This document shows positions 33,746 through 44,748 of a stretch of DNA of 64,000 bases, in pieces (within the stretch, counting starts at the first letter, position 1; every line of letters begins with the position of its first letter). Both the position numbers and the translations under genes were made by a program. The notes under the pieces are model-generated. The model was not told where the DNA came from and made no database searches. It saw only the letters and a program-made list of their open reading frames with translations. The DNA comes from Thelonectria olida (lineage: Eukaryota > Ascomycota > Sordariomycetes > Hypocreales > Nectriaceae). Location: NCBI GenBank assembly GCA_020736575.1, contig JAGPYM010000001.1, forward strand, positions 3,162,001-3,226,000. Direction: 5' to 3'.

Positions 33746-35613
33746 GGACGATTGGGCAACTGCGTGGTCGGCAATTTTGTTCCGTGATCATTATGCGTTT
33801 ATTTTTTGTCTTTTTTACTTCACGGCCGTGTACAGATATGACTTGATGATGAGTGCTGGAGGCGTTTCAGGCGTGACCTTTGGCATATGGGATACGGAAA
33901 CTATCCAGATGGAATCGGATACGTGTGTAAGAATTTGGAATTTGTCAAACTCGAGGGGAACAGCATACCCTTTCATGAAAGCGGACCAGTCGCTGCTGTT
34001 AGACAACAGCTAGATAGGAACTTGGTCGGGCTTTCCTTCACAGTCACAGGTACTTTTTGATGTGTTTCGACACTTTGTTCTCTGACAAAAAGACAGACAA
34101 ATTGACTGATTACCTACTTTTCTCGTCTTGAATGATGATGAATATCAAGTCTGCTTTGGAGGCCATCACGGCCGCTTCCCTTGAGTTCCACCCTCTGCCC
34201 TCAACTCTTCGCGCACTCTTGCTACGACACACTGCTGAACAGAATGCTGCCGGCTTCTTGTAAGTGTCTTCATGCAATCGCCCTAATTGTTGGCTGCAAG
34301 AGTCACTGTGGGCGATGAGCGTCAATGCCATGTCTGATATACATTGAATGCCACAATCCACAGCATTTCCACTAATAGAATTCATAGAATTGAGAACTCT
34401 CATTGGGCGCTTGCTGAAGGTCAGCAGGGTGTTCCTGGTCGGAACGTTCCGAGTCCGAGTAACACTCTGAAGATCTCCAGTCCAACCACGTTCGCATCTC
34501 GCGGTAGATGCAACCTCGCACCCCCTTTACATGCTGTTTATGCCTTTTGATGCTCACTGCCTCGCAGACACTTGAGGCTTACACATTTTAACTGACCGAC
34601 ATCGGTCTCGGGGTGGAAGCCCAATGATAAATGGCCAACAAATCAATTCGCTGCAACGTCAGTGATTATTCAAGTTGATATGATCGACCTGTTGGCAAAT
34701 ATTGAAACACATCGCCGGGAACATGTAAGTAATGGCAACCAAAATAGATCATCCACATGAACGAACCAACGCTGAAAAGCTACGTTTACGAGATGCTTCC
34801 TCTATCTGTAACTCGCACGGCAACGCCATGACCTCGTTGCTGGCAATGCCATGGACGTAGAGCTGGACTAAGGATCAAATAAAGGGTCCTTGCTAATATC
34901 AGGCGAACGCTCGACCAACCGACGATTGGTGCTGTAATGTTTCACATTGATTCCTCTCTCTGGGCCCGGGCCACCGGGATCTACAGAACGAAACATTCGC
35001 AAGTCTAAAGTCTACAAGGCACAAGACTGGCTCACGAGCGAAAAACAGCTCGATAGACGGCCATTGTTAGCTGACTATTCGTCCTCGGGCCACGCAATGC
35101 CCTACTTCAGCTCGAACTCTCACCAGAAACGTCGCTCTCGGAGAATATTGGTCGAGGAAACGCAAATGAGCGAATGGAGGCTAGTGTTTCGTTTTCCGGG
35201 GCCGTTGGAGGGCTTCAATTCCTTCTCCCTGGGGTCCGAGGACAGTCCCTGGCAATGGAGCCTGGGCCAGAGCATGGGTTGGCTCCTGATGGTCCCACAC
35301 ATGGCTTCATTCGGAACCAACGTCTACGCAGCCCCTTAAGAGTTGATATTAATAAGGTCCGCGGATAATGGGGGTCCTCGCTTCCATGGTGTTAAATATC
35401 AAGCCTTGAGCTGCCGACAAAGAGAGGATTCCCCCCAAACGTATCTTTCATTCTTTCACGTTGGGATCGTTTTCCTAATACATCGGTTTGACACTCTTTT
35501 GTCTTATTCTTTTCGTCCAAGTCTTCTTTTTCATACACTTTACTTGTCATATCGTCGACACGACTACCCTCTTTTCTACAACTTGAATCGATAATCACAC
35601 TCACTTACTTACA
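33746..35613. other. Intergenic region
   Basis: This 1.9-kb gap precedes the Crh-like gene. It holds only short frames, the longest about 130 codons at 34947-35339, with no motif. The last 150 bp are CT-rich and TTTTCTT-rich, as in strong fungal promoters. Confidence 0.45.
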
Positions 35614-37151
35614 ATGCACAAATACTACACACTCGCTTTGCCGGCCTTTGCCGCTCTGGCCAACGCTGCCTGCAATCCTATCAAGAACAGTAAGTGGCCG
35701 TCCTCCGCCTCGTCTTGCGTCGTCCTCGATCTAATCTTGGCACCGCTAGCTACTTGCACCCCCAACGTCGGACTCACATCTTCCACCTACTCGGTGGACT
35801 TCACCGCTGGCGCTGATACCGAGAACTGGGAGTCCGTCGGAGGCGGCAATGTCAGCTACACCAGTTCTGGTGCCGAGTTCACCATTTCCGCAAAGGGCGA
35901 CTCGCCCACTCTCCAGACCTCATGGTACATGTTCTTCGGCCGCGTCGAAGTTCACATGAAGGCTGCTCCTGGCACTGGTATTGTGTCCTCCATCGTCCTT
36001 CTTTCCGACGACTTTGACGAAGTGTACGTAAATCCTCTGAGATATTCCTTGTTGGTTACTGTTCTGACCTTCTACCTAGTGATTGGGAGTGGATCGGAGG
36101 CGAGAACGATGAAGTTCAGACCAACTACTTTGGCAAGGGCGTCTCTACCAGCTCTGGTCGCTCTTCAACCGAGTCCGTCGACGATGTTCAAGGCACCAGC
36201 CACAACTACACTCTTTACTGGACCAAGGAGGAGCTCAGCTGGTACCTAGATGGTAGTCTTCTACGAACCGTCACCTATGACCAAGCGGCCAATGGCGATG
36301 AGTTCCCCCAGACCCCTTCGCGAGTCAAGCTTGGCATCTGGGCTGGCGGCGACAGCGACAACGCCGCGGGAACCATCTCGTGGGCTGGTGGCGAGACCGA
36401 CTACGATAACGGCCCCTACACCATGACTGTCGAGAGTGTTGACGTGACCAACTTCAACCCGGCTGGCACCTACACCTGGAGCGACCAGTCTGGAGACTAC
36501 AGCAGCATTGTGCTTGGCGAAGCCTCTGACGATGATTCTGACAGTACGACTACCACGACGGCTGCTGCCCAATCCTCCGCGACTTCTGCTGTACAACACT
36601 CCACGACGTCTGCTGCCCAATACTCTACGGTAGTCACGAGCATCGTCCCAACTACGGTTGCCCCAACTACGATTGCTACTCAGGTTTCTTCCACTGTCGA
36701 GTATCCTGTGGCCACTGAGTCATCTACTACCGGCTCAGGAGACAACTCGGGCGACGGCTCTGACGATGGCTCTGACAACGATGGCTCGGACAACGATGGC
36801 TCGGACAACGATGGCTCGGACAACGATGGCTCGGACGACGGTTCTGACGATGACAACTCTGACGACGGTTCCGACAACGACAACTCGGGCGATAACGACA
36901 ACGACAACTCGGGCGATAACGACAACGACGATGACAACGACTGCGACTGCGACAACAACTCCAACTATGGCTGGCACTCCCGCCACCGTTACGGCAGCTG
37001 GAGCAAGCACTCGTATGGCAGCTGGGGCAAGCACTCTCACCACGGCGGACACGGCCACTGGGGCAAGTACTCGGGCGGTGGGAAGTTCCGAAACAGCAAG
37101 TTCGGCAAAGGGAGCTACGGCAGCAAATGGCACCACGGCGGTCACAACTGA
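35614..37151 (+). CDS. Crh-type GH16 cell-wall glucan-chitin transglycosylase with unusual tail
   Basis: Exons 35614-35689, 35750-36023 and 36080-37151 encode 473 residues. A signal peptide (MHKYYTLALPAFAALANA) is followed by a Cys-rich start (ACNPIKNTTCTP) and a GH16 fold. The catalytic ExDxE motif is rebuilt across the second splice junction as DEVDWEWIGG (E116, D118, E120). GISRSS-like and YTLYWTKEELSWYLDG segments match Crh1/Crf-type enzymes, which crosslink chitin to beta-1,6-glucan in the wall. After a Ser/Thr linker come about five GSDNDGSDND-type repeats, an Asp/Asn block, CDCD, and a basic Gly/His/Ser/Trp/Tyr/Lys tail (YGSWSKHS, YGSWGKHS) ending KWHHGGHN. There is no hydrophobic GPI tail and no chitin-binding module, unlike most Crh proteins. 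Enzyme class is confident; tail function is unknown. Confidence 0.9.
36774..36838 (+). repeat. 15-bp coding tandem repeat (Asp-Asn-Asp-Gly-Ser)
   Basis: The unit GATGGCTCGGACAAC recurs about four times in frame inside the Crh-like gene and encodes DGSDN pentapeptides. Nearly identical copies suggest recent expansion or ongoing slippage. Confidence 0.85.
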
Positions 37152-37853
37152 GAGGCCGTTTGTTGATCGAGCCAGGTGTTTTGAAACATCCGGCTTGATG
37201 TGGATGAATGGGATGAGTTTTTAATGGGGATTTGACTGCTGGGCAGGCGTCAAAGCTTCGCTTCTAAATACGCATGGATTTTAATAATGAGAGGAATTTA
37301 AGAAAGAAATGGACATGGGTATTTCGGACGTGTTGTGGTCGATTGTTCGACTGGCACGTGAAGTCCCAACCCAACAGGCTTCACCAGCTTCACCCTCAGT
37401 ATCGTTAAGAAAATAATGTCTACTCATCTCAAAGAACATCAAAGCAGAGGCTTTTGCAGACACTTCTTCAAGTAACTATGGCCTCCAAAGTGAGGTGGAT
37501 GACTCGGCACGAGGAGAGTTGGCCTCTTGGACAAGGGCCCTTGCTTGCATGACCCCGGGATTTCATGCTTCCCTTAAAATGCTTGCGTAGCTTAATTTAG
37601 GAGCGTGTGGCCATGTTTCAGGTCCCATTTATCCATTTGCTTCTCTCACCACCCTCAGCTGAAAGATGCTTGAGAGGGACATGGTCTGGGCGGTGCGTCG
37701 TTGCGAGGTCCTTTAAGGCGGTAGAGGTCAAAGAAGTAGGTGACATCGTATACGCATTTGACTCTATCTGGTATCCAACTTCAATAGGCCTTCGAGGCTT
37801 GTAGCTTCATAGCCCAGCCAGCTGTTCAAAGTACATAACCACTCATGCGGCTA
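37152..37853. other. Convergent intergenic region
   Basis: These 702 bp separate convergent genes. They contain AT-rich 3'-flank sequence and one 65-codon frame on plus (37607-37804) without features. Nothing else is seen. Confidence 0.45.
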
Positions 37854-39337
37854 TCAACGACGAGTAACTGCCCACGCTGTTTCGACTCGAATCTCGTCCT
37901 GCGACGCTGGCTTTGTCAGGTTGTTTTCCGATCCAGAGTCATCCCCGGGTCGACCGATTGTTATATCATGCACTCCCCCCTTCCCTTGGGGATAGTAGTT
38001 CTCCATCTCCCAATTTGTAAGGTTGTCGGGCTGAGATGCCGATCGGGCCTTGCTTCCCTGGCCGGACTGGCTCCGGTCCTTGAACCCTGTGCTCCGCTCG
38101 TCGGAATACTCTTGCAGTCGCGAACCGCCCATTCTTCTCCTGTACTTGGCGTAGAATGGCCGAAGCATCGGAATGCTGACGCAGAGGATGGCGAGGTTCG
38201 GCTCGAGGATGAAGAGGAAAATCGTGGTTGGCATAGTACCCGTGACGTTGCTGTTGAGGTCGACGGTCGAGATGTAGATCAATCGGAAGACGGCGCAGAC
38301 GACGCATCTGTCGCAAGTTTGTTAGCAGGGCCGACGCAAACGAGGAGGGAGCAGGGGCCATACGCGAGACCCAAAGCGAAGCACGATGTGATGCCGATCT
38401 TGTCAGCTCTCCGAGTCTGCAAGCTCCAGATGCTGTGCATGGGCAAGGCCATGATGATCAGATCGCCGACTGCATTGGTAGCGATGAGGGATTGGATCAT
38501 GGGGATGTAGTGGCCGCATGTTCCCAATCCTGTCCACTGTGCCGAGACTGGGTTACACAGGAAGATGCAGGCGCAGAGATAGGAAATGAGCCAGGCAGCC
38601 ACAAACACCAAGGCGATTTTGGATGCGCGTTGCATGAACTTGGTGGGGAAAACGCGAAGGAAGAAACAGAGCATGCTTCCCTTGACGCATGCGAGTAGAC
38701 TGACGTAAACTACTTGCATCCCAAAGGTCAACTGGCCAATTGCGAGTTAGTAAACGAAACAGCCTTCATCTGAGGGCAAGGCTCTTTCTGTGAACGTACC
38801 TGAAGGATGAAAGGAATGTTGGCCGCGACTGAGATCCCAATGCTGGTTAGCCAATACTCTGACGACAGAGATAGTTTCGACAGAAAGCAACAACCGATAG
38901 ACGCCATAGTCAAGTAATAGTCGTCATGGCCTCTGCCTCAAGCCATCAACTGGCCATGGCAAGAAGGAAGAGTGAACTCACGCTCCGGGTATTTAGCCAG
39001 CTCGTAGCCGTTGCCGACTGGAGCGACTAGAAGACAGTCAGTCAGCCTTGTATTAACATGATGCAAATGTAGAACAACTTACAGAAGCCCTGGCAGATCA
39101 ACATGGCGACCGCTAATGGCTGCGATTGCGTGAGCAACATGATCAACAACTGGAGCGTGAGGCACGAACCGTTGCAACCAAGACCAATCCATCATCCCAT
39201 CCCAAACCAGGTCCCATCACACGCCCCGTGACTCGCAACGAGACTACCAATAAGACAATGAAGACAAAGATGCTGTTGATGATGAGTTCGGCCTTGACGT
39301 AGCCCAGGACTGGGAGAAAGACTGATGGCTTCGCCAT
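37854..39337 (-). CDS. SAT4/PTH11-like rhodopsin-fold 7-TM membrane protein
   Basis: Six exons (39337-39170, 39119-39083, 39026-38982, 38930-38800, 38731-38364, 38307-37854) encode 400 residues. All junctions are GT-AG and in frame. The protein has about seven hydrophobic helices: IINSIFVFIVLLVVSLRV, the ATPLAVAMLICQGF join, VVYVSLLACVKGSMLCFFLRVF, IALVFVAAWLISYLCACIFL and others. CNPVSAQW and DLIIMALPMHSIWSLQ are signatures of the fungal rhodopsin domain (SAT4 family), related to the PTH11 receptor of Magnaporthe. No CFEM domain precedes it. The C-terminal 100 residues are cytosolic, charged and Ser/Gln-rich. Such proteins are proposed GPCR-like surface receptors; ligand unknown. Five introns, two of them flanking exons of 37 and 45 nt, make the 5' half the least certain. 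Confidence 0.87.
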
Positions 39338-40769
39338 GATGTCCAGCGAGATGGTGCGACCAAGCGAAAGAAACCGAAGAGACCTGCTCAGCAGACAGAG
39401 CCGCCGGCACATGGGCAGCTGTTCTTTTTCATCTCGGCATTTCGACGCAGACGTAGGCGACCTGCATAATATTTGCCGCGGAGCTTCCAAGCCGGACTAA
39501 TGACAAAAAGCACAGTTGAAACTGAAGATCTCACTTCGGTTCAAGAGCGTCGCATTGGCAAATTATTCTTCGCCTCAACAAGGGTTCCCAGCCCTTTTCG
39601 AATCGGAACCCCAATGCTGTTGCTGTCGGGGCTCGAAACGACCAAGTCTTCAAGCCTTCTCCACATCGGGGACGAATGAAAATGGCGTCAATGGGAGGGA
39701 CAGTCCGAGAGATTCGGCCCGCTCTCTAGGGAGTTCCCTAGTCTAACGGTTGCGAGTTGGCTCCGTTGATCAAGTTTTATTCTCCTTCTTTTGACACAGG
39801 AGTAACTGGGCCATTGGCTTCTCAAGAGTCCAGTTTCCGCCGTCGGACTCGCGAGAGCAAGCCAGTATCAAGAACACACGTGCAAGAGGGATTGAAGGCA
39901 TACAAGGTATCGGAGCATTTGCTTCTTGATGTGTTCCTGGCAGTATGCAGGGGCTGGGGCGAACTCATCGACTCCATATATTGCGGAGCATTTTTCGAAG
40001 AGCCTCGGGACTCGGCCATTACAAAACTGGTGACAACTCCGTTCCTAATCTCAATTCAGTATACACTACGCCGGATCGTCTCCCCAGTTCTTGGAAAAGG
40101 ATGGGGATTGCCTGGGTTAAAGGTCAGCCTTGGCTAAAGGGACAAAGGGCACAAATCCCCGTGGCCTCCAATTCGATGGAGTTGAAACAATGATGCAGGT
40201 TGGTTGGGACATGAGAGTTGACTTCCATCGCTAATTAGAACGAGGAAGATATCAAGGAATCAAGACAATGTCTGAACTATATAAACGGCCGCCACCACTC
40301 GCCATGTCCAACTGCTCACTCGTACATTTACATCAGGAACAGCACGTCCATGACCTGATCAAGGCCAAACCACATTTGCCATTTGCCTCCAATGCTCGCT
40401 TGATGTCGAGACGTTGCAAGATCGGCAGTATTTGGCGGGCCTTGCATGAAACACCACAACGGGGGACTCCTTGCTAGTCTCTGTCTAGTTGGAAAACCTG
40501 CTTCGCTTCAGGACCCCGTACAAAATGAAACGCTGTCATATTATTTCCTCAAGGCAACTTGCACGGGCTATTCGGACAGGACGATAATAGTTAGTCCTCC
40601 GTTGAGCTTGTTCCACATCTGCGCTGGTGCTATCATTCACCAGACAACCGATCGTCCAGGGGAACGTATAAATACATGTTAGCAGCGGGAACAACTTGAA
40701 GAAGACTATATTACACAATCAACCGTTGTTGAATCTTTGTACATTGTAGTAAAGAAGAAAAAAGAAAAC
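39338..40769. other. Divergent intergenic region with TATA element
   Basis: These 1.4 kb separate the 7-TM gene from the reductase, head to head. No coding support is seen. A TATA element near the reductase is listed separately. The middle (39,480-40,500) holds only short overlapping frames. Confidence 0.45.
40667..40674 (+). promoter_or_regulatory. Putative TATA box
   Basis: TATAAATA lies about 96 nt upstream of the reductase start codon at 40770. Both sequence and spacing fit a fungal core promoter. Confidence 0.5.
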
Positions 40770-41840
40770 ATGGCCACCACCTCGACTCCCACCTCCACGA
40801 AGCAATGGGTCCTCGTCAACAAGCCGACTGGGGCTCCCGTCCTCTCGGGACCCGATGCGACCTTCGAGCTCCGGACGGTTGAGCTGCCACCCCTAAAGGA
40901 AGGCCAGATCCTCGCCAAGGTGAAGTACTTCTCCAACGACACCGGCCTGCGCAACTTCATCCAGAGCACCGTGGCCCCTGAGCGTTTCTACGTGCCCACA
41001 GTTCCCGTGGGCTCGCCCATGCGATCGGGCATCATCGCCGAGGTGGTGGAGTCTGCTTCACCAACGTACAAGGCTGGCGACCTGGTCATGGACTTCCATC
41101 TCGGCACATGGAGCGAGTTTGTCATCCTGGAGGCGGCGACGAGCCAACCTCTGGCTCCATTGCCTGCTGACCTCGCGCTCACCCATTACCTTGGTGCCTT
41201 TGGTGCCTCTGGCATTGCCGCGTACACTGGACTGTACTATGCTGGAGAGGCTAAGCCCGAACATACCATTGTCATCTCGGCGGCAGCTGGAGCGACTGGT
41301 TCCATGGCAATCCAGATTGCCGTCAAGCTGCTCGGGGCCAAGCGCGTCATCGGTATCGCTGGCTCTGACGAGAAATGCGCCTGGGTCAAGGATCAGCTCG
41401 GTGCTCACGAGTGCATCAACTACAAGAGCCCTACCTTCCTTGAGGATCTCAAGAGGGCCACTCCAGACGAGGTCGATGTTTACTTTGACAATGTCGGAGG
41501 ACACGTCCTGGACGCCATGCTGACCCGGGTGAAGAAGGGTGGCCACATCGCCGTCTGCGGTGCTGTTAGTGGGTATAACTCTGATGAGCCCATGGCTCTG
41601 CGAAACTGGTTCGAACTCATCTCCATGAGAATCACCATCAGGGGATTCATCATGCTGGACTACATGGACAAGATCCCAGCTATCCTCGGGGAGCTCATCG
41701 GGGCTGCTGCAGACGGCAGAATCAAGCTACAAGACTCCGAGACGGTGGTAGAGGCCCCCATCGAGGAGCAGCCAGAGGTGTGGATGAGGTTGTTCAGCGG
41801 CGGTAACCAAGGAAAGCTCCTTACTAAGCTGATTGTATAA
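40770..41840 (+). CDS. Zinc-independent MDR reductase (prostaglandin/alkenal reductase-like)
   Basis: Intronless gene of 356 residues, matching the medium-chain dehydrogenase/reductase branch that includes PTGR (leukotriene B4 dehydrogenase) and plant 2-alkenal reductases. These use NADPH to reduce the C=C bond of alpha,beta-unsaturated carbonyls. Visible signatures are SGIIAEVVES, GASGIAAYTGLYY, the nucleotide loop AAAGATGS (about 171-178), VIGIAGSDEKC, DVYFDNVGG, which is highly characteristic, and GGHIAVCGAVSGYN. The Cys and His zinc ligands of alcohol dehydrogenases are missing, as expected. A TATA element lies at the right distance upstream of the first ATG. Likely role: detoxification of reactive carbonyls or a tailoring step; substrate unknown. 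Confidence 0.93.
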   Translation: MATTSTPTSTKQWVLVNKPTGAPVLSGPDATFELRTVELPPLKEGQILAKVKYFSNDTGLRNFIQSTVAPERFYVPTVPVGSPMRSGIIAEVVESASPTYKAGDLVMDFHLGTWSEFVILEAATSQPLAPLPADLALTHYLGAFGASGIAAYTGLYYAGEAKPEHTIVISAAAGATGSMAIQIAVKLLGAKRVIGIAGSDEKCAWVKDQLGAHECINYKSPTFLEDLKRATPDEVDVYFDNVGGHVLDAMLTRVKKGGHIAVCGAVSGYNSDEPMALRNWFELISMRITIRGFIMLDYMDKIPAILGELIGAAADGRIKLQDSETVVEAPIEEQPEVWMRLFSGGNQGKLLTKLIV

Positions 41841-42180
41841 AAGGGTTGGCATTGACATGTGCGAGTGACTGAGGGTTTATGTAAATACTTATGCAAATAG
41901 ACAATAATGATGGAGATGATTGGACGCCCTGCGTGGCTGAAATCGAATAAGCTAAACGTGAATGAAACGTGAACGACGGGTACAGTATCTGAATTCTTAT
42001 GTGTAAAGCGCATCGTGATGAGGGGGCTGTGTGTCCTAGACTATTCAAGACCCGGCCCTGCCTTGACATTGAGGTGGTGCGAGGTCAGGTCAACTGGAAA
42101 GCTTGGAGAACAGAACAGAACAGAACAAATCGTTCCGCTTGTGGTAGCCATTGCGGCTCACTACCCATCCAAGATAGTAA
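41841..42180. other. Intergenic region
   Basis: These 340 bp follow the reductase and lead to a gene remnant on the other strand. Nothing recognisable beyond 3'-flank sequence is present. Confidence 0.4.
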
Positions 42181-42551
42181 CTAGTTAGTTGAATCATAGG
42201 CATGCACTAAATTCTCAGGATGGCAGATTGGGTCTCGCCTAACATGACAAATGTCCAGGTGTTCCTTGCAAGCCTCGTACCACCACCCATTCTCACCATT
42301 CTCTGAAATCCAGCGTAGTTCCATTCCAGCTCGCATCGACATGACTGGTAGCCCGTAGCGCGTGATAACCACCTGGAATGCCAGATGTTCTCACAAATGA
42401 TGACGTCCAACCTCAATGCGTCCCTTAGCGTCTCGACATAATCATCAACTTTGCCTCGTCGTGGGTCATCCTCGACAAGTCGTACACTGCCGGTCGGGCC
42501 GTGGATGTTGAGACTATATCGCTGTGCGGCGAGGAGGTAGGATGCTTCACG
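42181..42551 (-). pseudogene. Frameshifted fragment of an unrecognised protein-coding gene
   Basis: On the minus strand a protein-like frame begins after a CTAG acceptor-like site at 42551 and runs about 60 codons (starting REASYLLAAQRYSLNIHG, later VDDYVETLRDALRLDVIICE) to ENIWH. There the coding character jumps to another frame, starting VVITRYGLPVMSMRAGMELR at 42375 or so and ending at TAG 42181 (last residues HAYDSTN). The switch falls at about 42,375-42,380, where one base seems to be missing or an intron would have to be under 45 nt. No start codon or upstream exon is visible. I do not know the family. A real gene with a very short intron and distant 5' exons is the alternative. Confidence 0.45.
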
Positions 42552-43172
42552 CTAGATGGATCGGTACACTTTTCAATCGAGAACAAGGGTCAGTTGAAGT
42601 TCGAATCGACTCAAGGAGGATACATCTTCACTTGCATTCTAGGCCGCGTACAATACGTGTATTGTTTATCAGCTCCTGGTAACCATTGTTAATGGTGTTT
42701 GAGGAGATGATGTCAACTCAGGGGGGTAAGCTTTGGCAGTTCGTTGATGTGAGGGGAGCCCTTTGTCCCTGTTGTATAAGGGCAAAGAAACAGATGTCTT
42801 TTTCTGCTCTTTGAAGTGTTGGTACCTTGCACAAGGTCACACACTCACTTGGGTGTGTTTGTTTGTTTGTTCGTTGGTGGCTTGCTTGGTAGTGAGATTT
42901 GAGGCCGGAAACGGTCCCTGCAGAATATGGATAAACAAGGCGGGAGGGATCCAATGATGCGTGCGCTTCACATCTAATCAATGCTGCTTCCCCTCTTCCT
43001 GTGTACCCTCCTCATCCGTTTCCTTGTCGTCTTCCCCCACGGTATTCGCTGCTTTTGGCCTCGTGACCACTATGGAGAAAGATTTGGCGGTGGGGATTGG
43101 AAAGCGAAGCGAAATTGAGCGATGCCTGAGATATTTCTCAAAATGAAGATACCTAGGGTTGTATATTGTGCT
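42552..43172. other. Intergenic region
   Basis: These 621 bp contain only short frames, including a 63-codon plus-strand frame at 42501-42692 antisense to the preceding remnant. A TTTG-rich microsatellite-like run lies near 42,860. No gene is supported. Confidence 0.4.
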
Positions 43173-44463
43173 TCAAAAGAAAGAACCAATCCATCCGCCC
43201 CAAGTGCTGGCTGCCTTTCTTTGCACCTCGTCCATTTGTTGCAGAAGATTGGATGCTTTATCCTCCCCAAACACAGTTTCCAGGACACCATCGATATATC
43301 GCAATTCTGGTGGCTCAGCCGAGCTGAAGCAGCTACGCCTCGCTCCACGCTCAATCAGCATCTCACTGGCTTCGTACCATGCTCGCTTGGAGGTTTCTGT
43401 GGCTTCGCCTCGGTTGACCGACTCCCAACAAAAGATAAGAAACAGGGCCCAGACAGTTCGGTCCTCGTGGGAATGCACTGTTTGGTTGTGGTTTGCCCCA
43501 TATTCCAGAAGTACCCTGACCATGTCCAGATCGATGTTCGGCTCGTCCCGTCGTGAGTGATATGGCGTTTTGATCGGCATCACTCGGCGAGGACGTAGCG
43601 CATAGTCTAGCAATGGTCGTCCGGACTTCCTCAGCCGGTGCGGGTTTGCCTTCAGTGTCGCCCTCACGTACTTGACCAGACGTGCTTGGACTGTGAGGGC
43701 AAGGAAGTTGCAGATCCCTCTTTCGCGGTATTCGTCTAGCCCCCGGGACCTGGGGGGATCTCTTGCATGCGTCCAGTGGTTAGTCATGACTCTCTTCATC
43801 AACTCCGCGTTCACCTTGTCGACCTCATCCAATATGTCCGCAACGGGCGACTTCTCCATGTCTCTGCATTGTTCATGTTTCTCGGCTTCTCGCGTAATAC
43901 AGGAGTTCATCGACCAACCCAATCATCAAGTTGCAATGTCGTGCTGATCTGAGCTGCTTTCGTGGCTGTTTCTTCAGGAAGAAGAGCATGATGCGACAGA
44001 GAGAGATTGGCGGGACGAAAGGTGATTTCAACTCAACCTCTAGTTTGTCGTGAAACCAATCCCTGAGGAAATCTCGAACGGTGCGGTGAAGGAAGTCTAC
44101 AGGCTGCATCAACAAGACGGGATGTTCACAATCGTCCACAATCAGAAGGTCGCTGCAGCGGTTTCGAATCCTGGCTTTCCAGCTTTGGCCGATGTCGATA
44201 ACGTCTGCGGCCGCAAGTTCCGAGCTTTTGGCCTTCAACGCATAGTCTGGGTTCTCAATCTCCTCGTCTAGGAGATAAAAAGCGTATAGAGGTAGCGGCT
44301 GGACCTCGAAAATGGTGATGAGAAACGTCCGAGCCATGTCCTCGCGGAAAACTGTGTCGACAGCCTCGAGTGCTTTGGTTGCAGGGGTATGACGCGGGAT
44401 CTTCAGACGACCTTGAGTATCGGGCCTGATCCGGTCAACGTTGAAGGAAATCCCGAAGCTGCT
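43173..44463 (-). pseudogene. N-terminally truncated, frameshifted NLR-type (NACHT family) remnant
   Basis: Two overlapping minus-strand frames belong to one protein. The first (44463-43873, no ATG until 44337) contains PLPLYAFYLLDEEIENPDYALK and VDFLHRTVRDFLRDWF, hallmarks of the region after the NTPase in fungal NACHT proteins (often named DUF7791). The second (to 43173) holds the ankyrin-like end (DLDMVRVLLEYGANHNQ, ASEMLIERGAR). The coding character shifts frame at about 43,885-43,893, where one extra base in an A run would explain it. No intron fits. The N-terminal effector region and the NACHT P-loop are absent; a stop (44466-44464) directly precedes the fragment. Intact relatives act as fungal NOD-like receptors in nonself recognition. 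This copy is probably dead, or the 3' half may be expressed alone from ATGs within it. Confidence 0.72.
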
Positions 44464-44748
44464 CTATTCGGTGTAGATGTTGAGAGCTCGACGCCGCTCC
44501 GGGAGCATGACAACGCTCTCGTTCGGCTACCGACCAGAGCATACCTGGCAGCAGTGTCATGGCTTCTGTCGCCACGAGGAGCAGAGATTCTTTTCCTCTT
44601 TTTACTGTTCTTGACGGGTTGTCTCTTCATGGCTATATCAATATTGCAAGACTTCAACATTGTGTTCTTCGTGATGGCATCCTGGGCGTTCTTGGGCCTT
44701 GCGATGGTGGGCAAATACCAACAAAGGTTCCGGGGCTCGCCTACCTAG
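44389..44748 (+). CDS. Small two-helix membrane protein, hypothetical
   Basis: A 119-residue frame starts at ATG 44389. The first half is soluble (FGVDVESSTPLREHDNALV). It is followed by two clear TM helices: AEILFLFLLFLTGCLFMAISI and FNIVFFVMASWAFLGLAMV, with a short Gln-Asp-containing loop between. The end is basic (KYQQRFRGSPT). I do not recognise it. Its first 75 bp overlap the NLR remnant's truncated head on the opposite strand. It could be a genuine small gene, the last exon of a larger gene with unseen 5' exons, or chance. The two well-formed helices argue against chance. Confidence 0.42.
   Translation: MTRDLQTTLSIGPDPVNVEGNPEAALFGVDVESSTPLREHDNALVRLPTRAYLAAVSWLLSPRGAEILFLFLLFLTGCLFMAISILQDFNIVFFVMASWAFLGLAMVGKYQQRFRGSPT

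Noticed and set aside
36658..37224. 188-codon plus-strand frame rich in Thr/Met/Ala
   Set aside because: It is a shifted-frame shadow of the Crh-like gene's repetitive tail.
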